A DNA stretch of 64,000 bases from Janibacter sp. CX7 (GTDB lineage Bacteria > Actinomycetota > Actinomycetes > Actinomycetales > Dermatophilaceae), in NCBI RefSeq assembly GCF_024362365.1, contig NZ_CP101464.1, forward strand, positions 2,542,001 to 2,606,000, in the 5' to 3' direction. The notes below the pieces were generated by a model, which was not told the origin of the DNA, searched no databases, and worked only from the letters and a program-made list of their open reading frames with translations. This document shows positions 28,878 to 36,924 of this stretch, in pieces. Each line of letters opens with the position of its first letter. Positions within the stretch are counted from its first letter, which is position 1. The position numbers and the translations under genes are program-made.

Positions 28878-29396
28878 TCAGGCGCGGTCCTCGCCGAGGG
28901 CCATGACGAGAGCGATCTCCTCCTCGGCCTCGCCGTCCACGCCGGCGACCCGCATCGGGCGGCGGTCGTCGGTGGGGCGGAAGCCGAAGCTCGAGGCGAA
29001 GGCGACGGCGCGGCCGTTGTCCGAGCCGACCCAGTAGTAGAGGTGGCGCAGGCCCTGGTCGGCGGCGATGCGGGCACCCTGGCGCACGAGGTTGGCGGCG
29101 ACGCTGCGGCCGCGCCACTGGGGGTTGACCCAGAGGCCGAAGAGCTGGCCGGCGGTCTCGCCCTTGTCCTCGCTCACGGAGCCGATGCTGACGACGCCGA
29201 CCTGCTCGCCCTCGGTCTCGGCGACGAGGCGGACGCTGCGGTGCATGCGGGCGCGCCAGAAGTCCTCGGGCTCGGCGGCCTCGGTGTCGTGGTCGGCGAC
29301 GAAGGCCTCGGGAGATTCCTGCAGCGCTTCCAGCCGAAGGGTGCGGTAGGTCTCCCACTCGTCCTCGGTCAGTGCGCGCACGGTGATCTCACTCAT
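28878..29396 (-). CDS. GNAT family N-acetyltransferase
   Basis: 172-residue acetyl-CoA-dependent transferase. The GNAT core is visible: FGLWVNPQWRGRSVAANLVRQG contains the acetyl-CoA loop (RGRSVA), followed by a later strand and FASSFGFRP. The substrate is not predictable. Its own ribosome site is weak; a 17-codon open frame with a very strong Shine-Dalgarno site overlaps the start by 8 nt, so translation may be coupled. Converges with the RCK gene across a large terminator. Confidence 0.85.
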   Translation of the reverse strand: MSEITVRALTEDEWETYRTLRLEALQESPEAFVADHDTEAAEPEDFWRARMHRSVRLVAETEGEQVGVVSIGSVSEDKGETAGQLFGLWVNPQWRGRSVAANLVRQGARIAADQGLRHLYYWVGSDNGRAVAFASSFGFRPTDDRRPMRVAGVDGEAEEEIALVMALGEDRA

Positions 29397-29442
29397 GGCG
29401 TGAGTCTCTCATCTCGGGCCGCGGAATGCTCCCCCGGGTCAT
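29389..29442 (-). CDS. Possible 17-codon leader peptide overlapping the GNAT start
   Basis: ATG at 29442 begins a 17-residue frame (MTRGSIPRPEMRDSRHE) that stops at 29389, five bases inside the GNAT gene. AGGAGGTGA, a nine-base perfect Shine-Dalgarno match, ends 7 nt before this ATG and is the strongest such site I saw in the window. Termination here would put ribosomes on the GNAT start codon. No regulatory residue pattern (such as repeated rare codons) is obvious. Confidence 0.45.
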   Translation of the reverse strand: MTRGSIPRPEMRDSRHE

Positions 29443-29512
29443 GGAGAATTCACCTCCTCCGGTGTGCCACGGGCCAGTTCGCGCCGCGAGGCGTCAACCG
29501 CGAGCGGGCGGA

Positions 29513-29986
29513 TCAGGACAGGGCCCGGCTCATCCGGTCGCACCGCGGAGCGTCGCCGCTGGCTCCGTCGAAGGCGAACCCGGACCGCTCGTAGAAGGCG
29601 AGTGCTCGCGGGTTGTCGAGCATGACGTGCAGCCGCACCTCCGCCGCTCCCCCGGCTGCTGCCTCGGTCACGGCGGCGTCGACGAGGGCATCGGCGATCC
29701 CCCGGCCGCGCGCGTGGCCGGCGACCCACATGGCGACGATCTCGGGGACGTCGGCGGGGTCGAGCCGCAGGAGCGTCGCGGCGCCGAGCGGCAGCCCGTC
29801 GCCGCTCTCGGCGAGGAAGATCGCCTGCCCGAAGAGCGAGCGCCACCTCTCCTCGTCGTAGGCGACCTCCCGGGCGAAGTTGCTGCCGTAGGCCGCCGGC
29901 TCGTCGAGGAGCATCGCCAGCCGCACGGCTCGGTAGAGCTGCCAGTCCTCGCCGGTGAGGCGACGGACCGACCAGTCGGTCGCCAT
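29513..29986 (-). CDS. GNAT family N-acetyltransferase
   Basis: 157-residue acetyltransferase. MWVAGHARGRGIADALVDAAV holds the acetyl-CoA-binding RGRGIA loop, and LDNPRALAFYERSGF is the conserved C-terminal segment. The first 45 residues resemble those of the GNAT gene at 28878 (LYRAVRLAML), suggesting related substrates. The ATG shares one base with the proC stop (TGATG), so it belongs to the proC transcript. Confidence 0.87.
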   Translation of the reverse strand: MATDWSVRRLTGEDWQLYRAVRLAMLLDEPAAYGSNFAREVAYDEERWRSLFGQAIFLAESGDGLPLGAATLLRLDPADVPEIVAMWVAGHARGRGIADALVDAAVTEAAAGGAAEVRLHVMLDNPRALAFYERSGFAFDGASGDAPRCDRMSRALS

Positions 29987-30777
29987 CAGCCCGCCCGGTC
30001 GGCGCAGGCCGCGACGGCGTCGGCGAGCGCGTGCCGGACCCCGTGGGCCTCGAGGCGGGCGAGCGCCGCGGCGGTCGAGCCCCCCGGCGAGGTGACCTGG
30101 GCGCGCAGCAGCGCGGCCTCCTCGCCGGTCTCGACGAGCATCGCGCCCGCCCCGCGGGCCGCCTGCCCGGCGAGGGCGAGGGCGTCGGCGCGCGTGAGCC
30201 CCTGCGCGACGCCGGCGTCGACCATCGCCTCGACGACGAGGTAGAAGTAGGCCGGCGCCGACCCGGACAGGGCCGTGGCCGCGCCCTGCTGCGCCTCGGG
30301 GAGGACGAGAGTGCCGCCGGTCGGCGCGAGCACGTCGCGCACGAGCTGCAGCTGCCCGTCGGTGACATCGGCGGCGGGGCTGAGCACGGTCATCCCCTGG
30401 CCGACGCGGGCCGGGGTGTTGGGCATGGCCCGGACAGCGGCGACCCCGTCCGGCAGGGCTGCGGCGAGGTCGGCGAGGGAGACGCCGAGCGCGAGGGAGA
30501 CGACGACCGAGCCGGGGCGAAGGGAGTCGCGCACCTGCGCGAGCAGGTCCGCCACGGCATAGGGCTTGACGACGACGAGGTGGACGTCAGCGCGGGCCGC
30601 GGCCGCCGTCACGTCGACGACCTCGACCGCGGGCCGGTCGGCGTAGTGCTCGCGCATCTCGGTGGCGCGCTCGGGGGTGCGCGCGACGGCGAGGACCTCC
30701 CCTTCGCCGTGTGCGGTGAGGCCGTCGAGGATGGCGCCACCCATCGCTCCGACTCCGTAGATCGCGGTGGTGGTCAT
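29986..30777 (-). CDS. proC: Pyrroline-5-carboxylate reductase
   Basis: Last step of proline synthesis: reduces pyrroline-5-carboxylate with NAD(P)H. The 263-residue protein has an N-terminal Rossmann loop YGVGAMGGAILDGL, VVVKPYAV, AMPNTPARVGQGM and the C-terminal signature region with GQAARGAGAMLVETG and TSPGGSTAAAL. AGGAG lies about 5 nt before the ATG. The gene lies 26 nt after the proline dehydrogenase-like gene on the same strand and ahead of a GNAT gene. Confidence 0.95.
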   Translation of the reverse strand: MTTTAIYGVGAMGGAILDGLTAHGEGEVLAVARTPERATEMREHYADRPAVEVVDVTAAAARADVHLVVVKPYAVADLLAQVRDSLRPGSVVVSLALGVSLADLAAALPDGVAAVRAMPNTPARVGQGMTVLSPAADVTDGQLQLVRDVLAPTGGTLVLPEAQQGAATALSGSAPAYFYLVVEAMVDAGVAQGLTRADALALAGQAARGAGAMLVETGEEAALLRAQVTSPGGSTAAALARLEAHGVRHALADAVAACADRAG

Positions 30778-30803
30778 CCGTGCTCCTGTCGTCGTGGGTG
30801 TGG

Positions 30804-31748
30804 TCAGGACCGACCGGTGAGCGTCTCGGCGAGACGGCGCAGCCCCGAGGGACGCCGGGCCAGGTCGTGCAGGTGCTCGAGCCACATCGGGCCGTAGGGC
30901 ACGAGGATGCGCACCCGGTGGCCGGCGTCGGCGGTGCGCAGCTGCAGCTGCGGGTCGGCGCCGAGGAAGAACTGGTACTCCAGTCCCTCGGGTCCTCGAC
31001 CGGACTGGTCGGCGAGCCCGTCGGCGAGGTCGAGCAGCACCGGCTCGTGGGTGGCGACGACCGTGTGGACGCCGCTGCCGAGCAGGGTCGCCAGGCAGCG
31101 CGCGAAGGCGAGGTCCACCTCGTGCGGGTCCTGCCAGCTGCTGACCTGCGGCTCCCCGGTGCCACCGCGCACGAGGCGCACCCGTGCGCCGGTGGCGGCG
31201 AGCATCGCGGCGTCGGCCTCGGAGCGGTGACGGCGCGCGACGAGCGAGGTCGTCAGGCGCGGGTGCTCCAGGCGCACCCGCTGGACGAGGTCGAGCAGGG
31301 CGTCCATCGCGTGGTCGGGGCCGGAGCGCAGGGTCACGTCGACACGGTGGTCGTCACCGGCCGTGCAGATCCGGCGCAGGGCCTGCTCGGCGCGTGCGGC
31401 GTCCTGCCCCAGGCCGAGGTGCTCGGGCGCGAGGTAGAGCTCGGAGTGGTAGTCACCGCCGGCGGTGACGGGGGCGATGCGCTCGATGGCCGTCGTCGCC
31501 TCGGTGACCGTCGCCTCGACACCCGCGGCGTCGGTCGCGGCCGGAAGGAGCGGGTGGAGGGCCGCCAGGCGGTTGGTGCGGCGCAGCCAGGCCGCCGTGG
31601 CGACGGCGTCGTCGACGTCCTCGCCGGCGACGAACCGCTCCCGAGCGGCCTGGACCAGCCGCGACCGCTCGGTGCGCTGCCGGGCCCCCGGGGCGACGAG
31701 CGCGTCGAGCAGGCGCGTGCGCAGGTGGTCGGGGTTGAGGGCACTCAC
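30804..31748 (-). CDS. Degenerate proline dehydrogenase-like protein
   Basis: 314-residue TIM-barrel protein aligned by pattern with monofunctional proline dehydrogenases: ERFVAGEDVDDAV, ARRHRSEADAAML, ATHEPVLL, GLEYQFFLGADPQLQ and VRILVPYGPMWLEHL. Several expected active-site stretches have changed. The usual RLCKGAYKEP is RLVRGGTGEP (residues 191-200), so the substrate-contacting Lys is lost, and the barrel-start KLS and DMED motifs are unrecognisable. It may be inactive or act on another substrate. The GTG overlaps the kinase stop (GTGA), and proC follows by 26 nt. Confidence 0.75.
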   Translation of the reverse strand: MSALNPDHLRTRLLDALVAPGARQRTERSRLVQAARERFVAGEDVDDAVATAAWLRRTNRLAALHPLLPAATDAAGVEATVTEATTAIERIAPVTAGGDYHSELYLAPEHLGLGQDAARAEQALRRICTAGDDHRVDVTLRSGPDHAMDALLDLVQRVRLEHPRLTTSLVARRHRSEADAAMLAATGARVRLVRGGTGEPQVSSWQDPHEVDLAFARCLATLLGSGVHTVVATHEPVLLDLADGLADQSGRGPEGLEYQFFLGADPQLQLRTADAGHRVRILVPYGPMWLEHLHDLARRPSGLRRLAETLTGRS

Positions 31749-32665
31749 GTGGTCTCCTCCGGGGTGTGCAGGCGGTAGGCCTCGGGCACGACCCGCCAGG
31801 TCCGCTCCCTGGCCGGGGCGAGCTCCTCGCCGTCGGCGTTGGCGGCGAAGGCGTGGTTGACCCCGCGGACGCTGACGGTCCGGGCCCGGCGGGTCACGAC
31901 GTCGTCGAGCTCGGTGTGCGTCCCGCGGCTGAGGTGCAGGGCGTAGCGCAGCCGACGCATCGGGGCGACGGCGAAGGAGACGACGACCTCGGCGCGACCG
32001 TCGCCCGGCTCGGCGTCGGGGGCGATCGTCGAGCCACCACCGACGCTCGTGCCGATCGTCGCCGCGACCTGCAGCACGCGCCGGCTGCCGTCGGCGATGA
32101 CCTCGTCGTCGGCGATCACCTCGAGGTGACGTCCCTGCTGCCCGACGCCGGCGGAGATGCCGCCGATGGCATAGCCGAGGATCCCCAGGTGCACCTTGCC
32201 CAGGCGCTCCTTCCACGGGGCGGCGATGCGGCCGGCCTCCTCGCCCACACCGATGTGCACGGCATTGGCCACGAGGTTGTCGTCGTCGTCGATGAGGACG
32301 TCCACCGGGCGCACCGGGCTGGCCAGGACGATGCGAGCCGCCTCGGCGGGGTCCTTGGGCAGGCCCGTCGCACGAGCGAAGTCGTTGCCCGTCCCCATCG
32401 GGAGCAGGCCGACGGTCGGCGGGTCCTCGCCGAGGTCACCGGTGCGGCACAGGGCGGTGACGAAGGCGTGCAGCGACCCGTCTCCCCCGGCGACGACGAC
32501 CTCGCGGCCGTCGCGCGCGGCGATCGCCTCGGTGAGGTCGTCGATCGACTCGGTCTCGACGACCTCGACGTCGCCGCCCTCGCGCAGCACGGCCAGCGCG
32601 GCCTCCTGGGCCTCCCGGTCGGAGCTGCCCGCAGAGGCATTGGCGATGAAGAGCAGTCGTCTCAC
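31745..32665 (-). CDS. Diacylglycerol kinase-like lipid kinase
   Basis: 306-residue protein of the DagK/YegS family that phosphorylates a lipid hydroxyl with ATP. The nucleotide-binding part shows FIANASAGS, the catalytic-loop motif VVAGGDGSLHAF and PMGTGNDFARA; the rest is a beta-rich lipid-binding domain. The GTG at 32665 is preceded by TAGGCT (32673-32678) with a 7-nt gap, so the message is probably leaderless and starts the kinase/ProDH-like/proC/GNAT unit. Confidence 0.92.
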   Translation of the reverse strand: MRRLLFIANASAGSSDREAQEAALAVLREGGDVEVVETESIDDLTEAIAARDGREVVVAGGDGSLHAFVTALCRTGDLGEDPPTVGLLPMGTGNDFARATGLPKDPAEAARIVLASPVRPVDVLIDDDDNLVANAVHIGVGEEAGRIAAPWKERLGKVHLGILGYAIGGISAGVGQQGRHLEVIADDEVIADGSRRVLQVAATIGTSVGGGSTIAPDAEPGDGRAEVVVSFAVAPMRRLRYALHLSRGTHTELDDVVTRRARTVSVRGVNHAFAANADGEELAPARERTWRVVPEAYRLHTPEETT

Positions 32666-32672
32666 GACCGTC

Positions 32673-32678
32673 AGCCTA
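32673..32678 (-). promoter_or_regulatory. -10 box for leaderless lipid kinase gene
   Basis: TAGGCT on the minus strand, 7 nt before the GTG at 32665. Confidence 0.5.
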
Positions 32679-32689
32679 CGGTCCTGCGC

Positions 32690-33424
32690 TCACCCGGTCC
32701 GGCGGCGCAGGGTGAGGCTCCCGAGGGCGAGGGCCACGACGATCCAGCCGGCGATGACGAGCAGCGGGGTGACGAGGTCGCCGCCCGGGTCGGGCTGCCG
32801 GGCGACCGAGGTCGCCGCGTCGACGACGTAGGACAGCGGCAGGACGTCGGAGACGAGCTCGAGCGCGCGCGGCAGACGGTCGCGCGGCACGAGCAGCCCG
32901 CAGAGGAGGAACTGCGGCAGCACCGTGGCCGGCATGAGCTGGACGGCCTGGAACTCGGTGGCCGCGAAGGCCGACGCGAGCAGTCCGAGCGAGGTCCCGA
33001 GGACCCCGCTCGCGACGACGACGAGCACGAGCCAGGCCGACGTCGCGGCGGTGTCGAGCCCGAGGAGCCACACCGAGACGGCCGTGACGACCGCCCCCTG
33101 GACGACGGCGAGCAGCCCGAAGGCGAGCGCATAGCCGAGGACGAGGTCGGCCTTGCCCAGGGGCGTGGTGAGCAGCCGCTCGAGGGTGCCGCTCGTGCGC
33201 TCCCGCAGCGTGGCAACGCTCGTCACGACGAACATGACGACGAAGGGGAAGACCGTGAGCAGCACCGGCCCGACCTGCTCGAAGAGCACGCCGTCGGCGT
33301 AGATCCACGCGAGCAGGCACATGAGGACGACCGGCACGACGAGCAGGAGACCGAGCGTGCGGTGGTCGCGGGTGAGCTGCCGCAGCACCCGGGCGACGGT
33401 GACGAAGGTCAGTCGCGGGCTCAT
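32690..33424 (-). CDS. ABC-2 type exporter permease
   Basis: 244-residue membrane protein with six hydrophobic segments. The central RERTSGTLERLLTTPLGKADLVLGY is the cytoplasmic ABC-2 permease signature, and the segment LPLSYVVDA is the usual C-terminal motif. The ATG overlaps the ATPase stop by four bases (ATGA), so the two form an exporter pair. The substrate is not evident; drug- and lipid-export roles are both common. Confidence 0.92.
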   Translation of the reverse strand: MSPRLTFVTVARVLRQLTRDHRTLGLLLVVPVVLMCLLAWIYADGVLFEQVGPVLLTVFPFVVMFVVTSVATLRERTSGTLERLLTTPLGKADLVLGYALAFGLLAVVQGAVVTAVSVWLLGLDTAATSAWLVLVVVASGVLGTSLGLLASAFAATEFQAVQLMPATVLPQFLLCGLLVPRDRLPRALELVSDVLPLSYVVDAATSVARQPDPGGDLVTPLLVIAGWIVVALALGSLTLRRRTG

Positions 33425-34185
33425 GCCGCCACCTCGTCCACGAGCGCGAGGAAGGCACCCTCCGCGTCGGCGGCGCCGGTGCGCTCGAGGAGCCCGGCCG
33501 GGGTGTCGTCGGCGAGGACCTCCCCTTCGCGCAGCAGGACGAGCCGGTCGCACCGGGAGGCCTCGTCCATGACGTGGCTGGAGACGAGGAGCGTCACGCC
33601 GTCGTCGGCGAGCCCGCGGAAGAGGTCCCACAGGTCGCGCCGCAGGACGGGGTCGAGCCCGACGGTCGGCTCGTCGAGCACGAGCAGCTCGGGAGAGCCG
33701 ACGAGGGCCGCTGCGAGGCTGACCCGGCTGCGCTGCCCACCCGAGAGGGCATCGGTGCGCGCGTCGACGTGGCTCGTCAGGTCGACGCGGGCGATCGCCT
33801 CCCGCGCCGCGCTGCGCGGGTCCCGCACGCCGACGAGCCGGGCGAGGTGGGCGACATTTTCCCCCACCGTGAGGTCGCCGTAGACGCTCGGCGCCTGGGT
33901 GACGTAGCCGACCCGGTGCCGCAGCTCGGGGTGCCCGGCCGGCCGGCCGAGGACCTCGATCCGGCCCGCATCGACCCGCTGCACCCCGACGACCGCACGC
34001 ATGACGGTGGACTTGCCCCCGCCGCTCGGCCCGAGGAGGCCGACGATCTCTCCCTTCGGCACACGGAGGGAGAGATCGGGGATGACGCGGCGACCACCGC
34101 GGGTCACCTGCAGCCCGTCGATCTCGATCGCGTGCGCGCCGACGAAGGGAGCCCGCTCGCCGCCCCGACGACCGCGGGCCGACAT
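33421..34185 (-). CDS. ABC exporter ATP-binding protein
   Basis: 254-residue ATPase: Walker A GPSGGGKSTV, a Q-loop YVTQAPSVYGD, signature LSGGQRSRVSLA, Walker B LLVLDEPTVGLD and the switch His in VSSHVMDEA. It has the short C-terminus of ABC-2 exporter ATPases and is coupled to the permease at 32690. The ATG shares one base with the stop of the upstream TIM-barrel gene (TGATG). An N-terminal extension of about 17 residues precedes the usual start of the fold. Confidence 0.94.
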   Translation of the reverse strand: MSARGRRGGERAPFVGAHAIEIDGLQVTRGGRRVIPDLSLRVPKGEIVGLLGPSGGGKSTVMRAVVGVQRVDAGRIEVLGRPAGHPELRHRVGYVTQAPSVYGDLTVGENVAHLARLVGVRDPRSAAREAIARVDLTSHVDARTDALSGGQRSRVSLAAALVGSPELLVLDEPTVGLDPVLRRDLWDLFRGLADDGVTLLVSSHVMDEASRCDRLVLLREGEVLADDTPAGLLERTGAADAEGAFLALVDEVAA

Positions 34186-35018
34186 CACGACGCCGACTCG
34201 GCGTGGGCGGGGCTCGGCTCGTCCGCGAGCTGCCCGAGGTGCCGTCGGGCGAAGTCGAGCGACTCGCGCAGGTCGGCCTCGCGCTCGTGGGGCTTCTTGC
34301 GGGTGCCGACCTCGAGGACGACGGCGCCGTCGAAGCCGCTCGTCGTCAGGTGCTGCAGCACCTCGGCGCAGGGCTGGGTGCCGCGGCCCGGGACGAGGTG
34401 GTCGTCCTTGAGCGTCGTGAGCATGCCGTCGGCGAGGTGGATGTGGGAGAGGCGCCCACCGAGGTCGAGGACCATCTGCATCGCGTCGCTGCGCGCTGTC
34501 GCGGTGTGCGACAGGTCGATCGTCACGTGGTCGTAGGGCTGCGGCACGGGGTCCCAGTGCGGCAGGTAGGCCTGCACCTGCCGGCCGCGGGCGGCCCACG
34601 GAAACATGTTCTCCACCGCGAGGGTGATGCCGGAGGCGTGCTCGCGCTCGGCGACGCCCTCGGCGAAGCCGCGGGCGTACTCCTTCTGCCAGCGGAAGGG
34701 CGGGTGGAGCACGACCGTCGGCGCACCGACCTCCTGCGCGAGCTCGATCGACCCGTCGACCTTGCCCCACGGGTCGGCGCTGAGGACGCGCTGCGTGAGC
34801 AGCAGGGTCGGCGCGTGGATCGAGAGGATGTCGAGCCCGTGGTGGTCGGCGAGCGCCCTCAGCGCACCGGCGCTCTGCGAGATCGGGTCGGCCCAGACCA
34901 TGACCTCGACGCCGTCGTAGCCCAGGTCCGCCGCCATCTCGAAGGCCGCGGCGGCGCCCTCCGGGTAGACCGAGGCGGTGGACAGGCCCACCGGGATGTG
35001 CGGGTGACGTGAAGCCAT
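34185..35018 (-). CDS. Sugar phosphate isomerase/epimerase family TIM-barrel protein
   Basis: 277-residue xylose-isomerase-like protein. GYDGVEVMVW, LSIHAPTLLLT, VVLHPPFRWQ, TLAVENMFPW, IDLSHTATAR and LSHIHLAD follow the barrel strands and give the Glu/His/Asp metal ligands of the family. Its homologue lies beside ppx and proC in mycobacteria (Rv0498 type). TACGCT at 35025-35030 lies 6 nt before the ATG, so it probably starts its own leaderless message, with the exporter genes following by stop/start overlap. The substrate is unknown. Confidence 0.9.
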   Translation of the reverse strand: MASRHPHIPVGLSTASVYPEGAAAAFEMAADLGYDGVEVMVWADPISQSAGALRALADHHGLDILSIHAPTLLLTQRVLSADPWGKVDGSIELAQEVGAPTVVLHPPFRWQKEYARGFAEGVAEREHASGITLAVENMFPWAARGRQVQAYLPHWDPVPQPYDHVTIDLSHTATARSDAMQMVLDLGGRLSHIHLADGMLTTLKDDHLVPGRGTQPCAEVLQHLTTSGFDGAVVLEVGTRKKPHEREADLRESLDFARRHLGQLADEPSPAHAESAS

Positions 35019-35024
35019 GCGTCG

Positions 35025-35030
35025 AGCGTA
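35025..35030 (-). promoter_or_regulatory. -10 box for leaderless TIM-barrel gene
   Basis: TACGCT on the minus strand, 6 nt before the ATG at 35018. Confidence 0.5.
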
Positions 35031-35091
35031 GACCCGGGGCGAGGCGCTGGCGGGTGGCTCGCGAGCTCGCACCTCGACCAGCGGGGTCGGG

Positions 35092-36018
35092 TCAGCTCAT
35101 CAGGTCGAGGTAGCGCAGCAGCACTCCCTCGCGCAGCGCCCAGGGGCAGATCGTCAGCTCCGGCACGCCGAGCAGGTCCATCGCGGCCTCGGCGACGATG
35201 CCGCCGGCGAGCAGCTGGTGGGCGCGCGAGGCGGAGACGCCCGGCAGCCCGACGCGCTCGTGCGCGGTCATCGTCGAGATCCGGGCGATCGTCGCGGTGA
35301 CGTCCTCCAGGCGCAGCCGCCGGTCGACGTAGGGCCCGTCGGCGCTCGGCGCGGCGCCCGCGATGCGGGCCAGGGAGCGCATCGTCTTGCTCGTGCCGAG
35401 GACGGTGTCGGGCGAGCTCGCCTTGGCGTAGGGCCGGATCTCCTTGGCCAGGGTGGCGCGGACCGCGCGGCGGGCGGCCTTGATCTCCTGCGCCGAAGGG
35501 GGGTCGCCCGCCAGCAGGTCACGGGTGACCCGCCCGGCACCCAGGAGGAGCGACTTGGCGATGTCGGGGTCCTCGTCGTCGCCGAGGGTCAGCTCGAGCG
35601 AGCCGCCGCCGATGTCGATGACGAGCAGGCGCCCGGCGGACCAGCCGGCCCAGCGGCGGGCGGCGAGGAAGGTCAGGCGCGCCTCGTCCTCACCGCTGAG
35701 CACCCGCAGGTCGACGCCCGTGTCGGCACGAACCCGGGCGAGCACTTCGTCGCCGTTGGGCGCCTCGCGCACCGCGCTCGTGGCGAAGGGGAGGATCTCC
35801 TCGACCCCGTGGTCCTCGGCGACCTCGAGGCACTCGGCGACGAAGCGCGAGAGGTCGGCCGCGCCCGTGGCGTCGATGCGGCCGGCGTCGTCGACGTGCT
35901 CGGACAGCCGCAGCAGGATCTTGTGGGAGGTCGCAGGGATCGGCGCCGCACCGTGGTGGGCGTCGACGATGAGCAGATGGACGGTGTTGGAACCGACGTC
36001 GATGACACCCAGGCGCAC
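35092..36018 (-). CDS. ppx: Ppx/GppA family exopolyphosphatase
   Basis: 308-residue phosphatase of the actin-like ATPase fold acting on polyphosphate and/or pppGpp. [12 protein letters not shown] is the phosphate-1 loop, [10 protein letters not shown] and [14 protein letters not shown] the catalytic and phosphate-2 regions. It is the short single-unit form, lacking the C-terminal HD domain of E. coli GppA, as in mycobacterial Ppx1. TACTGT (36026-36031) is 7 nt before the GTG; a leaderless start fits and there is no ribosome site. Divergent from the Cys-rich gene at 36082. Confidence 0.94.
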   Translation of the reverse strand: MRLGVIDVGSNTVHLLIVDAHHGAAPIPATSHKILLRLSEHVDDAGRIDATGAADLSRFVAECLEVAEDHGVEEILPFATSAVREAPNGDEVLARVRADTGVDLRVLSGEDEARLTFLAARRWAGWSAGRLLVIDIGGGSLELTLGDDEDPDIAKSLLLGAGRVTRDLLAGDPPSAQEIKAARRAVRATLAKEIRPYAKASSPDTVLGTSKTMRSLARIAGAAPSADGPYVDRRLRLEDVTATIARISTMTAHERVGLPGVSASRAHQLLAGGIVAEAAMDLLGVPELTICPWALREGVLLRYLDLMS

Positions 36019-36025
36019 GGGGGCA

Positions 36026-36031
36026 ACAGTA
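36026..36031 (-). promoter_or_regulatory. -10 box for leaderless ppx
   Basis: TACTGT on the minus strand, 7 nt before the GTG of ppx. Confidence 0.5.
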
Positions 36032-36068
36032 GACGCAGATCCACCGGCGACCAGAAGCGGACGGGGCA

Positions 36069-36074
36069 TAGGGT
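36069..36074 (+). promoter_or_regulatory. -10 box for leaderless Cys-rich protein gene
   Basis: TAGGGT, 7 nt before the GTG at 36082. With the ppx box it makes a compact divergent promoter pair within 63 bp. Confidence 0.5.
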
Positions 36075-36081
36075 GGCGCGC

Positions 36082-36924
36082 GTGAGCGACGACCACCCCG
36101 TGCACCCAGGCGAGACCGACCTGCAGACCGCACGCACCTGGGTCGAGTTCGACGACCCGGCCGACGAGGGCCAGCGCTTCCGCTGCGACCTGACCTGGCT
36201 CACCTCGTCGTGGACCTGCGTCTTCGGCTCCGGCTGCCACGGCATCGACGCCGACCAGCCCGACTTCGGCTGCTGCGTCCTCGGAGCGCACTTCACCGAC
36301 AAGGACGACGTCGCCCGGGTCAAGGCGGTCGTCGACGAGCTCGGCGAGGACGAGTGGGAGCTGCACCCCGGCACGACCCGCACGTCGGCGTGGACGGAGA
36401 AAGAGGACGGCGACCTCAAGACGAAGGTCGTCGACGGCGCCTGCATCTTCTTGAACCGCCCGGGCTTCCCCGCCGGCGCCGGCTGCTCGCTGCACCAGCA
36501 CGCCATGCTCACCGGGGTCGAGCCGCACACGGTCAAGCCGGACGTGTGCTGGCAGCTGCCGATCCGCCGCACCTATCGCACCGTCGAGCTGCCCGACGGG
36601 AGCAGCCATCTCGAGGTGAGCATCGGCGAGTACGACCGCCGCGGCTGGGGCCCGGGCGGCCACGAGCTCGACTGGTACTGCTCCGGCAGCCCCGACGCCC
36701 ACGTCGCCGCCGACCCGGTCTACGTCAGCGAGCGACCGGGCCTGATCGAGCTCATGGGGCAGTCCGGCTACGACGAGCTCGCGGCCCGCTGCGAGGCCCA
36801 CCTCGAGCTCGTGGCCGCGGCCACCGCGACGACGCGAGACGGACGCCCTTCGCCCTCGGGCCGGGCACTGCTGCCCCTGCTCGTCCACCCGGCCACGCTG
36901 GCCGCACGCGAGGAGCGGACGTGA
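36082..36924 (+). CDS. Cys-rich protein, possible metal-cluster binding, function unknown
   Basis: Unrecognised 280-residue cytoplasmic protein. Nine Cys fall in a pattern suggesting metal or iron-sulfur binding: [50 protein letters not shown] and a late WYCSGS. It is reminiscent of YkgJ-like zinc- or iron-chelating proteins, but this is only pattern similarity. It overlaps the downstream FAD oxidase start (GTGA) and so may be a maturation factor or partner for that enzyme. The start is set by TAGGGT 7 nt upstream. Confidence 0.75.
   Translation: MSDDHPVHPGETDLQTARTWVEFDDPADEGQRFRCDLTWLTSSWTCVFGSGCHGIDADQPDFGCCVLGAHFTDKDDVARVKAVVDELGEDEWELHPGTTRTSAWTEKEDGDLKTKVVDGACIFLNRPGFPAGAGCSLHQHAMLTGVEPHTVKPDVCWQLPIRRTYRTVELPDGSSHLEVSIGEYDRRGWGPGGHELDWYCSGSPDAHVAADPVYVSERPGLIELMGQSGYDELAARCEAHLELVAAATATTRDGRPSPSGRALLPLLVHPATLAAREERT

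Noticed and set aside
25466..28906. Very long plus-strand open frame of 1146 codons
   Set aside because: It lies antisense to the epimerase, bS22, HTH and acuC genes; its translation is Arg/Gly/Asp/His-rich with no motif, the usual shadow frame in high-GC DNA.
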